From: Phytophthora colocasiae
Lineage: Eukaryota > Oomycota > Peronosporomycetes > Peronosporales > Peronosporaceae
DNA: 64,000 bases
NCBI GenBank assembly: GCA_018806915.1
Contig: JAGKQI010000091.1
Location: forward strand, 1,302,001 to 1,366,000
Direction: 5' to 3'
Shown here: piece after piece, positions 48,662-58,305 of the stretch
Layout of the letters: the number at the start of each line of letters is the position of its first letter
Position numbering within the stretch: the stretch's first letter is position 1
Notes under the pieces: generated by a model
What the model saw: only the letters and a program-made list of their open reading frames with translations
Told to the model about the DNA's origin: nothing
Databases searched by the model: none
Made by a program: the position numbers and the translations under genes

Positions 48662-49882
48662 ATGCAGCACGCTGCGTGTGGGCGAACGGCTGCATGGGCG
48701 AACAATGACGAGCGACCGGAGCTGCAGACATTGTATGGTCGAATTCTGCGTGTTGTTCTGCTTTGGTACCTGTTCGGGTTGTGGATTGTTGGGTTGGCAT
48801 CGTTTATCGGCATGTGGTTGTTTTCGGGATTCTGTGTGCTGCGTTCCGTTTCGAGTGTCGTGCAGCACGGTGGTAATTGGGATGTTGCTATCCCATTGCC
48901 ATTCGCAGTGCAATTGTATCTGGCAGTGACGGTGTTGTATGAAAGCTACCAGTTCCTGACACGGGACTCTTTGCACATGTGGCCGTTGATGCGAAACATG
49001 GCACGCTACGTATTCTTACACTACCCATACTTTCGACTGAACGTTGTGGTGTTTGAAACGAGAGAGGAAGAGAAGAAGAATGAGAAGAAACAGGAGCCAG
49101 AGCAGGAAAAGGACAGTGATGCAACCACTGACGACAAGGACACAAGTGATGACACTGGACATTTGGATGTGACGACAGCAATTGCAGCTATTGAGGAGAA
49201 CGATGTAACTCCATACGTTGAGCCGAACAAGCGAGCGTTGTTCACATTCCATCCCCATGGAGTATTGACCTGTGGCTTCTCCTTCAATGGAGCTCACCAC
49301 ATGGCGTTCAAGCGTTCTGAATGTCGTTGGATTTCGGCCGAGAATCTCTTTTACTTCCCGATCATGCGTGACATCCTACACTGGATGGAGTTCAGCAGCA
49401 GCACGAAGGCAAGTATGCAAAGTATCATGAAAACAAGCCAGAACTTGTGCTTGCTTTCTGGGGGATTCGAAGAGGCCACGATCTACCAACGCGGCAAGCA
49501 CCGCGTGTACATCAAGAAGCGCTTCGGGTTCATCAAGCTGGCACTTCAGCACGGCTACGATGTCTACCCAGCATATACATTTGGTGAAGAGTACACGTAC
49601 CACGCGTTCCCGTATCTGGAACGGCTACGTCTACAGCTGAACAGGTTTCGCATCCCTGGAGCCATCTTCTTCGGGATCCCAAGTTGTTTCTATATGCCAC
49701 GCTCTGACGTCGACCTCATCACTGTTGTAAGAAAACCGCTGCATCTGCCTCGTGTCGAAAATCCAAGCAGAGATCTTGTGAAGGAGTATCATGACAAGTA
49801 CATTGAAGCGCTTCGGAATCTCTTTGACAACTATAAGGGCATTTATGCTGTCGACCCAGACGCCAAACTAGAGTTTTTCTGA
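48662..49882 (+). CDS. DGAT2-family acyltransferase, first tandem copy
   Basis: 406 residues from the ATG at 48662; the frame upstream lacks an ATG. Two hydrophobic stretches near residues 27-65 and 80-100 anchor it in the ER. An acidic Lys/Glu/Asp-rich loop (about residues 130-170) precedes the catalytic block TFHPHGVLTCGFSFNGA, the HPHG motif of DGAT2/MGAT enzymes. Next are LLSGGFEEATIYQRGKHRVY, KKRFGFIKLALQHGYDVYPAYTFGE and a C-terminal NYKGIYAVDPDAKLEFF. Members esterify diacylglycerol or wax/sterol acceptors with acyl-CoA. The substrate cannot be decided. The motif usually read PEG/PGG is SGG here. Confidence 0.9.
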   Translation: MQHAACGRTAAWANNDERPELQTLYGRILRVVLLWYLFGLWIVGLASFIGMWLFSGFCVLRSVSSVVQHGGNWDVAIPLPFAVQLYLAVTVLYESYQFLTRDSLHMWPLMRNMARYVFLHYPYFRLNVVVFETREEEKKNEKKQEPEQEKDSDATTDDKDTSDDTGHLDVTTAIAAIEENDVTPYVEPNKRALFTFHPHGVLTCGFSFNGAHHMAFKRSECRWISAENLFYFPIMRDILHWMEFSSSTKASMQSIMKTSQNLCLLSGGFEEATIYQRGKHRVYIKKRFGFIKLALQHGYDVYPAYTFGEEYTYHAFPYLERLRLQLNRFRIPGAIFFGIPSCFYMPRSDVDLITVVRKPLHLPRVENPSRDLVKEYHDKYIEALRNLFDNYKGIYAVDPDAKLEFF

Positions 49883-50034
49883 GCAGCCAAGATGACAATG
49901 GTGTTGAATACTTAACGAAATCATTGTGTATTTTACATGAAGTTAATGTAACATACACAACAAATATGGCGCGCAATTGTTGTGCGCAATCTGTAACGGT
50001 TGAAAAGTGACCATCACTCCTCATTCTTTCAACA

Positions 50035-51225
50035 ATGACCTCTCGTTTAAGACACGCCGCTGCAGGACGTTCACCTTTGTGGCCCAATAACAACGCGGTG
50101 CCGGAGCTGCAGACGCTGCGTGGATATGTAGGACGACGCTTCTTGCTGTGGTCGCTTTTTGGGCTCTGGATTTTTGGTCTTGGCGCGTACATCGTCATGT
50201 GGCTCTACTCTGCTCTGTGTGTCATTCGCTGGGTTTGGACTGCAGTGCAAATGGGCTGGACGATGGCTACACCACCGCCAATGAGTGTGCAAGCGTATAT
50301 CGCGTTTACTATCGTGTATGAGAGTTACCACTACGTCACGCGTGACTCGTTGCATCTGTGGCCGCGAATGAGATGTCTGGCCCGATACATTCTTCTGCAT
50401 TACCCATATTTCCGCCTGAATGTGACGATCTTTGAGGAACGAGAGCTAAAGAAGCAGAAGATGCAAGCCAAAGAGGAAAATGCCACCAACATCGACATGA
50501 AGCACCTTAGTCCTACTGCAGCGATCAAAGCAGTAGAGGAGAATGACATCACGCCGTTTGTGGAGACGGGAACCAAGAACTTGTTTGCTTTCCACCCTCA
50601 CGGAGCACTGACCTGCGGCTTTTCGTTCAATGGCGCGTATCACATGGGCTTCGAGCGCTCTGCATGTCGGTGGTTGTCGGCTGAGAACCTCTTTTGGTTT
50701 CCTCTTGTTCGTGATATCCTCAACTGGATAGAGTACAGCAGTTGCGCAAAAGTAAATATGCTCAAGTTCATGCGCAGAGACCAGAACGTCAGTATTATCC
50801 CCGAAGGCTTCGAGGAGGCCACGCTGTTCCAGCGAGGTAAGCACCGTTTGTATCTCAAAAAGCGATTCGGATTCATCAAAATCGCACTGCAGCATGGCTA
50901 CAACTTGCACCCGGTGTACACATTCGGCGAGGAGTATACATACCATGTCTTCCCGTATCTGCAAACGCTACGACTTCAGCTAAATAGGTTTCGGGTCCCT
51001 GGAATTCTCTTTTTTGGTGAAGCTTCGTGCTTCTACATGCCGCGGAACGACGTGGACCTCATCACCGTCGTTGGTAAACCGCTGTGTCTCCCGCGAATCG
51101 AACACCCCACTAAGGAAGACGTGCAGAAGTACCATGCGCAGTATATGGAGGCACTGAAGGACCTGTTCGACAACTACAAGGGTGTCTACGCTGTCGACCC
51201 GAACGCCACGTTAGAGATTTTCTAA
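50035..51225 (+). CDS. DGAT2-family acyltransferase, second tandem copy
   Basis: 396 residues, ATG start, same architecture and clearly paralogous over its whole length to the gene 150 bp upstream. HPHG is in AFHPHGALTCGFSFNGAYHM and IIPEGFEEATLFQRGKHRLY keeps the more usual PEG. The loop after the membrane segments is shorter and less acidic than in the first copy. A CTCATTCTTTCAAC sequence just before the ATG resembles an Inr element but lies unusually close to the start. The two genes are a local duplication with divergence in the loop and the PEG motif, which may mean different acceptors. Confidence 0.9.
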   Translation: MTSRLRHAAAGRSPLWPNNNAVPELQTLRGYVGRRFLLWSLFGLWIFGLGAYIVMWLYSALCVIRWVWTAVQMGWTMATPPPMSVQAYIAFTIVYESYHYVTRDSLHLWPRMRCLARYILLHYPYFRLNVTIFEERELKKQKMQAKEENATNIDMKHLSPTAAIKAVEENDITPFVETGTKNLFAFHPHGALTCGFSFNGAYHMGFERSACRWLSAENLFWFPLVRDILNWIEYSSCAKVNMLKFMRRDQNVSIIPEGFEEATLFQRGKHRLYLKKRFGFIKIALQHGYNLHPVYTFGEEYTYHVFPYLQTLRLQLNRFRVPGILFFGEASCFYMPRNDVDLITVVGKPLCLPRIEHPTKEDVQKYHAQYMEALKDLFDNYKGVYAVDPNATLEIF

Positions 51226-51392
51226 GCACTGGGTCGAAGATTACTGTTTTCCAAATGTCTGATAGAGAATCGCTCCGGTTGACATGCGTGGCTTTTACGT
51301 AAAGTTCTGGTAGTGTGGAGTAAAGACACACACATATACTCATTAATTACTCCCGGATATGTTGTTTTCGCATTTGCTATGCAATTTCTATC

Positions 51393-53135
51393 TCAGTGTT
51401 CTACCTCCTCGAAGTCGTCCTCTACAAACGGAGGGACTTCATCCATCATTCGCGACTTGAAGGGTTTAATTGACCGCTTGATAGGTGCAGTTCCTGCACT
51501 TGTAGGCTCGACTACTTTCTTCTTTGCTGCTGGGGTGACGCCTTTTACAGGTGTCTTCGGCTGGGCTGGCTTCTTGGGTATCTTAACCTTTGCGGCTTTG
51601 TTCAAGGCTCGTAACGTTTGTAAATCCGTCAGACCTGGCGTGAACAAGGCAAGAATCTGTGTAATTGCACATCAAGAGTCAGCAAGTCATACATGTAGCT
51701 TGAAATGGGGGCGATATTCCTACCCGATTGAACATCCGATTGCGTTCCTGGCGCTGGTTAAGTGGCTTATAGTCTGGTTCCTTCAAGTTCTTTTTGTCTT
51801 CCGTCTTCAGCATTTGTCTGGCAAGCATGAAATTACCAAGTTAGATCAAGACAAAAGCTTAAACGCATAGCAGTCTTACCTGTAGTCATTTTCCTTGGAT
51901 ACCCATTCGTCTTGCAGCTCTAGTAGCGAATTCAGCTTTTTACCCAATTCCTTGTCCTTTGCAATCTCTGAAGTACACGGACAATCAACTGTAAACCCAC
52001 TTAATGCGAACACACCCAGACAATGCCACATACCTCCTTTAATAGCATCAAAGCTCTCTGGCGTTACCCGTGCACCGTACGCAGTGATGACTTGGGTCAA
52101 ACTTTCGAGCGAATTATCCAGCTTCTCCTTTTCACTTTTTGCCACGTCTCGAGCTTCCAGTCTGAGCATATTCGACTAAAAGCAATAAGACACCAGTCTG
52201 TCAATTATCGAACAACAAAGCACAACTCCACCAAGCACCAACCTTCAGGTACTGCTTCGTGTACGGCAAGAAAGTCATCAACGTGGCGAAGTATCCCGTC
52301 ACACGCCACTTGTTCGGGTGTGCTTCCACCACCAACTTATCCACTGCGCGTAATGGCTCATCCAGCGATCTTGGGAACACCTTTGGGATCGGTGTCGCCT
52401 CCGCCACTACAAAGAATACAAGTACTCACGTCACGAAAGAACCCTCCTCACCTCCAGTTCAAAATACTACTTACACTCCTGCACTGCTGTTCTCAACACC
52501 TCAAGTTTCCTTACCACCTCAGCATCAGGCTGCCAGTCACTTGCTGCTTCTGGTAACTCTTCCAAAAAGGACCTCAACGCTCCATCCACCGCCCGTTTCT
52601 TGCCTCGCTTCTTGCTTCCAGAAGACTCCACTTCCTCCTCCTCCTTCTCCAGCGTCTCAATTTCCTCTCCGGCGTTCACAAAGAAACCCGAATGCTTTGT
52701 CTTCACTCTTGTCTGGCCTCTAACATCCTCAATGTTCTGCTGCAGCTCTCTGTCGTCAATAAACGAGTCTTCCGAGTCGTACAAGTCGTCATCATCACGT
52801 CGTTCAAAACCTCCACCGCCCACGTCACCATCGTCACCATCATGCAGTACAGCTCCACCACCATAACGTTTCTCCAGGTGCTCGATGATATTAAACCGCT
52901 GTGGGCGTGCTGCGGGGGTTGTACGTCCAGATTTCCCTGAGATGGGACTGGAAGGAGACGCTGTGTTCGAAGGGCTAGATCCTGGCGTAGGGGTTAACGA
53001 TTCACGCGCACTATCGATCACGAGCTGCTTGAAGTTAATCTCCGCCGGGCTACTGGTGTTTAGCTCTATGTGGAACGTCTGTCGTGGCTTAGGAGCCGTC
53101 GGCGCCGACACCTCCGGAGATGCCGAGGTCGCCAT
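51393..53135 (-). CDS. Ubinuclein/HPC2-type subunit of the HIRA histone chaperone
   Basis: Six exons: 53135-52475, 52406-52243, 52175-52034, 51967-51880, 51817-51724 and 51656-51393. All joins keep frame, giving 470 residues. The HUN/Hpc2-related motif is DDDDLYDSEDSFIDDREL at about residue 113. By family this segment binds the H3.3-H4 histone pair. FLEELP and a central helical region (LDEPLRAVDKLVVEAHPNKW) match the ubinuclein middle domain. The C-terminus is Lys/Pro-rich and ends acidic. The complex deposits histone H3.3 outside replication. The protein is much shorter than human UBN1, similar to fungal and protist versions. Confidence 0.82.
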
Positions 53136-53247
53136 TATTGTGCTGTTAAGTAAAAAACCAGAATAGTGACATTATAGTGACATTTATTTAGTGAAATAAA
53201 ATGATGGTCAAGTTGAAGTGGATATTGTTTAAGAGTTGTTTTATTTT

Positions 53248-53979
53248 TTAAATTGTAGACTTTTTGGGCGTGAATGAGGTAGTTAATGAGGTAGTCTGAG
53301 GATGAACTGGGAAATGGGTAAGTAGAGCAGCACGGAGGTTGAAAGTGGGGCGGGAGAGTGATAATTTTCGGGCTGAATAGCGGGACGAACAGAAGCCGAT
53401 GGCTACGCAGAGATAGGAGGCTTCAAGCGCGATCCATGGACACAGGAAGAGACTGGCAAGTTCACGTCGTTTAAGAAACTTGAGTTGATTTAAAGAGAGT
53501 GATAAGGCGTTGTCACCGCATTGCATCGACTCCAGTTGCATGCAGGAGATAACCATGGAGAACGACACTTCAGCGATGACGTCGAACACGACGATGTGTC
53601 CCAGTAACACCATGTAAGCGAGACGGAAGGCGGCATGAGTATTGGTCATGAATCCGAGGATAAACACACACAAGTTGATCGCTGGTCGAGTGAGAGCGAG
53701 CAAGTAGGTCGAACTATTGGATGGTAGATTCGTGATACTGACGAGTAGTACTGCTTGAAGGAGAATACCAACCACAGAGAGAAGACGAATCACGCGAGTG
53801 TGAGCTTTGATCAACGCAATTTCAGGTGTATCGGAAGTTTTTCGCCTTTCAGCTGCAGCACCGATGAACTGTCGCCTCACTCGTGTACTGATGACGATAA
53901 AAGTAGCCACGCACACTATTGGGCTGATCATCAGCACCAGGGCAAGCAGGTAGAGGTTCTCAATGTACCAATCCGCCAT
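53248..53979 (-). CDS. Multi-pass membrane protein, function unknown
   Basis: 243 residues from the ATG giving MADWYIENLYLLALVL. The longer frame upstream would overlap the promoter of the divergent gene and is less likely. Five hydrophobic segments: about residues 6-30, 62-82, 92-112, 118-150 and 180-205. The C-terminal 40 residues are Ser/Thr/Pro-rich. I recognise no transporter or receptor signature. It is divergent from the large membrane protein gene with a 162-bp gap. Confidence 0.7.
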   Translation of the reverse strand: MADWYIENLYLLALVLMISPIVCVATFIVISTRVRRQFIGAAAERRKTSDTPEIALIKAHTRVIRLLSVVGILLQAVLLVSITNLPSNSSTYLLALTRPAINLCVFILGFMTNTHAAFRLAYMVLLGHIVVFDVIAEVSFSMVISCMQLESMQCGDNALSLSLNQLKFLKRRELASLFLCPWIALEASYLCVAIGFCSSRYSARKLSLSRPTFNLRAALLTHFPVHPQTTSLTTSFTPKKSTI

Positions 53980-54141
53980 CTTGGATATTGAAGAGAACGA
54001 GCCATGAGACTTTGCATCAATACCAAAATAAGTTGCTGCTGTTTGCCCTCGAGTCTCGAGCTTGAAACGCATGAAAATGCTGACGTTCTCACTCTCAAGC
54101 CTGCTTTTTGTGCAGTTAACGGAGAGTTTACTGCAGCTTTC

Positions 54142-57030
54142 ATGCCTCACGACCCGTTGGCACCACCGACTTTCACCTGCAAGACAAGATGTAGTAGCGT
54201 AGTGTTGTTTGTGCTCGAGCTCATGAGTACTGCTGCACTTTTCGCGCTATATGGTTTAGCCCCCCTTCAACAGACAATACTTCTCCTGAGCAGTTTGGTG
54301 GGGATTGGAAGTATTCTATGTGGAATCATGGTACGTAACTTGAGTTTCCCATTTTTCAACAGCTTCTAAAGTCGTTCTTCTTGTGCTAGGGAGTTTGTAG
54401 ATCAACACCAGCAGCAATCGCCAGCTTTATGGTCGCGATCGGATCCTGTTTTGGCTTCACAATCCTGGGAGGTCTTTGCCTCATGTTTACTTCCGATGTC
54501 GACCTGGAACTCGCAGCATTTCTTGACAAATCCCCAGTGTTTCGCGATATCGAAAACCGACAAAAGGTTTGAGCTTGATATTATCCCACACACCTTTGTT
54601 TTTCTTGCTAAACATTTTTTCTTCAGCTTCTGGACGATACCAAACGGGTTCTAGAGATTGCTGCAGCGATACTTATTGTAAACGCAGTAGTTCATCTGTG
54701 TTTTAGCCTACACATCCGTCGATTAGTGGGACAACGGCGTGCTGCAGTAGCTTTCCTACAGGTTTGTCAGTCTTGATTTTGACTGGTAAAATACTCACTA
54801 GAACTAAACACAAACGTTTCAGATTTTCAGCGTCATCATGTTTCCACTCTCTCTCTTTCTCGTTATCGGTGGCAACTACATCGTAGACACTGGAACACTT
54901 GCTTCGGCACCGTACGCAGGTCTGGCAATTTTCGCTTGTGGAGTTTTGCTACTAGTAGTGGCTTTGTTAGCATTTATTGGTGGTAACTTTGAGTACCGTC
55001 GGCTCCTTTCGATATGCTACTTACTTTCAGCGTTAATCGGAAGTGGCTGTGCTGTATTGGCCATCGCGTGCTTCGCTGGACGTAGTTTTGTCGAGGATAA
55101 TATTCTCAGCAACTGGGAGAATATCCGTTTCCTGTTACCTCCAACGGCTCAGATGGCTTATGATCGGGATCGGTTTGCTGCAGTCATGCGGTCCAACTTG
55201 GATGCAGTGGCTTACGTGACTCTGCTATCAGGACTCTTTGTTTTACTGGAAGCATCCATGAGTTTAACACTTACGCGCCATGCCTCGTCTTGGAAACAAC
55301 AACTTGCCCGGGTAAGGCACAATATGAAAGACTTGCAGCAAACGGCAGTAGGGCTTGACAGAATTGATCGTAATGCTGACATCCCTCAGCCAAACTCTCA
55401 TCTTTCGTTTCTTCACCACTGGATTAAACATTTTGAGTCCTCTACGAGACGTCAACGGATCGCCATGAGGATAATTATTACGCTCATTATGCTCGCACTC
55501 GTGTTTATCCTGGCTGTCATGTGCGCCAACGTCGTGCTCATTGCGAAATGCAGCAGTGTCGGTACTCCAATCGCGTCAGCTAATTTTCCTCTAGCCAACT
55601 CGAGCACGGTAGCAATTACGGACACGATTCAGTTGCGGAACTCGTTTTCACGTGGAGAAATCATCGTTTCAACTGGAACTTCTACAACAGGCAACGCCGA
55701 TATCAAATTTTATTCATCCGATGTACGTTTTAACTAACGGAAGTTTATCTTGCACACATCTAACAATTTCTTGTCATTTGTCCAAAGGGTGGATCTACTT
55801 CAACGTCAGATATGTACGAGAAGGTAGTCAACAACTCTACAGTCAGTATAGATGTTTGGCCACCAGATGCGACTCATTTCCTGTGGATTGACGCGTCCTG
55901 CCAGGTGTGTAACAATTCCAAAACTCCTCTCAATCCCTTTGTACTTACACACTTGTTTGTATAGCGATCCATGATGGAGGTTCAGTTGCCGAACAACACA
56001 CTCCAAAGTCTTGTTATCAATACCAACACGTCTGTTGTGATCAATGGCTCCAATTCCATGACACTCGAAAGCTTGAGCATCAAGACAGCACAATCCAGTG
56101 TCTTGTGCTCGGACGTTGCAATTCAAGGCGATACACTGTCCCTCGAGTCTACATCGGGTGATATTGGTATCGATGGCATGAGGATCGAATCCATAACAGC
56201 AGAAGTACCAGCTAGCGTGTACTCAGCTTTCGGTCTGGTCAGTTTATCAGATGTGGTGCTCTCCCAATGCGACCTTCAAGTGGAAACTGGAGCAAGTAGC
56301 TTGGAGATGTCTAACATTCACAGCTCCGTCAATACTGGTAGGAGCCACATTGAAGCCAAAAGTGCTTCTGCCTCCATTTCAGTGAACGACATCCAGGCGA
56401 ACTGGGTCACTCTAAAGAGCGCAACAGGCGACATCTACGGGTCAGAATTAACGATCGAGGTAAGAATTCTTGATCATGTTGGGAAAAAATCCCATCTCAT
56501 TACTCTGATCGTAACAGGGAAGCTCGGCCTTCATGGGCAGACTAGACGCCACTACGATATCGGGAGACATCGACCTATACGAAGTCACTGCAAGCGGCAG
56601 TATTCATATCGAATCTGCTTCAGGAACAATCACCGTACAACTAAATGTAAGTGGTGAGGTAGAATACGCACTTTCATTCCAATAACTGATGTTTCTGGTG
56701 CTTATAGACCCAAACTTTTGCTGGTATGTACTACTTGAGATCTCAATACGGCTCCATGTCCATTCGACAGACAAACTACTCCAGTGATGTCATCACAGAG
56801 GGTGAAGTAAGGAAAACCACGTATTCAAATTCATCCACACTCGAGGTTAACACTTCTGTTGTTGACACTTGTATCAGGATTCACTTGATGGACTAGAGAA
56901 GAGCGGAAGTATCAACTGTGATCCAGCATCCAACAATTGTTTGTCCTTCGGGAGTCTCTATCTACGGTCCAACTTGGGCGACGTCGAAATTGTGCTCGGA
57001 TGTGATTCCTACAGTTGTACTGACACATGA
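54142..57030 (+). CDS. Multi-TM protein with DUF4097-like ectodomain
   Basis: Nine exons: 54142-54330, 54390-54566, 54627-54761, 54823-55722, 55788-55904, 55965-56459, 56518-56646, 56708-56806 and 56878-57030. Every exon is a multiple of three, giving 797 residues. The first half has about nine hydrophobic segments in two clusters with short loops. A last TM (MRIIITLIMLALVFILAVMCAN) leads into a long beta-rich region. There, short repeats such as LESTSGDIGIDGM, KSATGDIYGSEL, TTISGDIDLYEV and IESASGTITVQL match the ladder pattern of DUF4097 putative adhesins. The C-terminus has Cys pairs. I infer a plasma-membrane protein with an extracellular beta-ladder. An earlier in-frame ATG exists at 54004. 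Confidence 0.82.
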
Positions 57031-57121
57031 TGTAGAACAAAGGGAAAATATCCATTTCGTACTTCTTCTAAGACAAAAGCGAGATCCGCTCTTGATTGTT
57101 TTTTTTGGTACAGAATTTTAC

Positions 57122-58153
57122 CTACGTCTTCACGGGGATCTGTTCTCCATAATAATACTCGTAAAACAGCTCCATCAGCGGTGGCTTGACGTAATGAAAG
57201 CTAATCGTATCCGGAGCGCAGCAGTTCTTCCCATTCTGCCATCCAATACCATTATGATCCGAAAACCAATTGTTTTCCTGGTAAATGGACGTGAACAGGT
57301 TATGATCATACGCTTCCAGATCATACGGTCTCGTGTACAGATCATTCGGGTCGTACTGGTGAAATCTCTCCCTCTTCTCCGCATCTCGAGTATCCAACGG
57401 GATCACTCCTAAATGCCGCATACAGAACGAGATGGCCCAGTCATCCGGCACCACTTCATTCGGTAAGCAGTAAGGTTCATCGAAAGCTGCCTCCAATTTC
57501 TTCAAATAGGCCCAATTCATAGCATACCCCCCTCCTCCAGGGGTATACAATAACCCTCCATCATCTCTCGTTTCCTTCCTCACCTTCAACATGGCTGCAA
57601 CATGTTCTGGGTCGTGATCTTCAAACGGTTCAAAAAGTCTCTGCATTTCCCACCATTGCAGTGTCATTCGATGACCCAAAATCGTCGGTTCCTCAGAAAT
57701 GACTCGGATTTCAGGAGAATTTAAGTACATTTTCAAGTTCTCCATGAGTAAAAAGGTATCGTCATCACATTTGAAGACCCAGTCGAAATGGTCTTCCCCA
57801 TATTCCCGGACTAAAAGCCGTACGATTTCACGGTGCTTCTGCCACAGCATTTCATGTAGAGGGGGAGCTACAATCTCCACTGTAGGGACTGTTAAATCCT
57901 CAATATCACTCATAAAAAGTAGCTTATCACACTTCTTTCCCCATGTTTTCTTGATGGAATGCAGACGCTTTTCATGGTTGGCATGGTACGTATTGACCCA
58001 ACATAAAACACGAGTCTTCGAGGCTTCAGGGGATACACGAGATAAGCTTACGAGCTCCATAGCTGGTACATTATCCCCTAGAGCTTCAAGCAGCTCTGGT
58101 CGGTGGCTGGAGACAGCGGGGAAGACCCACAGAGCGAGTAGCAGCAGCCACAT
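57122..58153 (-). CDS. Core-1 beta-1,3-galactosyltransferase-like glycosyltransferase (GT31)
   Basis: 343 residues from MWLLLLALWVFPAVSS, a signal anchor; the frame before it has no ATG. The domain matches C1GALT/GT31: TRVLCWVNTYHANHEKRL, IKKTWGKKCDKLLFMSD, the metal-binding DDD in WVFKCDDDTFLLMENL, GGGGYAMNWAYLKKL and C-terminal CAPDTISFHYVKPP. By family it is a type II Golgi enzyme adding hexose to O-glycans or similar acceptors. The donor and acceptor in oomycetes are not known to me. Its 3' end is 92 bp from the convergent membrane protein gene. Confidence 0.88.
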   Translation of the reverse strand: MWLLLLALWVFPAVSSHRPELLEALGDNVPAMELVSLSRVSPEASKTRVLCWVNTYHANHEKRLHSIKKTWGKKCDKLLFMSDIEDLTVPTVEIVAPPLHEMLWQKHREIVRLLVREYGEDHFDWVFKCDDDTFLLMENLKMYLNSPEIRVISEEPTILGHRMTLQWWEMQRLFEPFEDHDPEHVAAMLKVRKETRDDGGLLYTPGGGGYAMNWAYLKKLEAAFDEPYCLPNEVVPDDWAISFCMRHLGVIPLDTRDAEKRERFHQYDPNDLYTRPYDLEAYDHNLFTSIYQENNWFSDHNGIGWQNGKNCCAPDTISFHYVKPPLMELFYEYYYGEQIPVKT

Positions 58154-58305
58154 CGAGGCAGTGACGTACGTCGTGTTGTGATCGACTTTCAAAGGGGATT
58201 AAAAAAACAAATATGGCTACATTTTTTTGAATGGCTACATTTGAACATGGCTACATGTATTTAAGTTGCCTTTTTTGAAACGACTTGACCTTCTAGACTG
58301 TAGCA

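Noticed and set aside
53980..54150. N-terminal extension of the minus-strand membrane protein
   Set aside because: The frame is open, but it would overlap the divergent gene's promoter and has no hydrophobic or conserved features; the MADWYIENLY start directly precedes the first TM.
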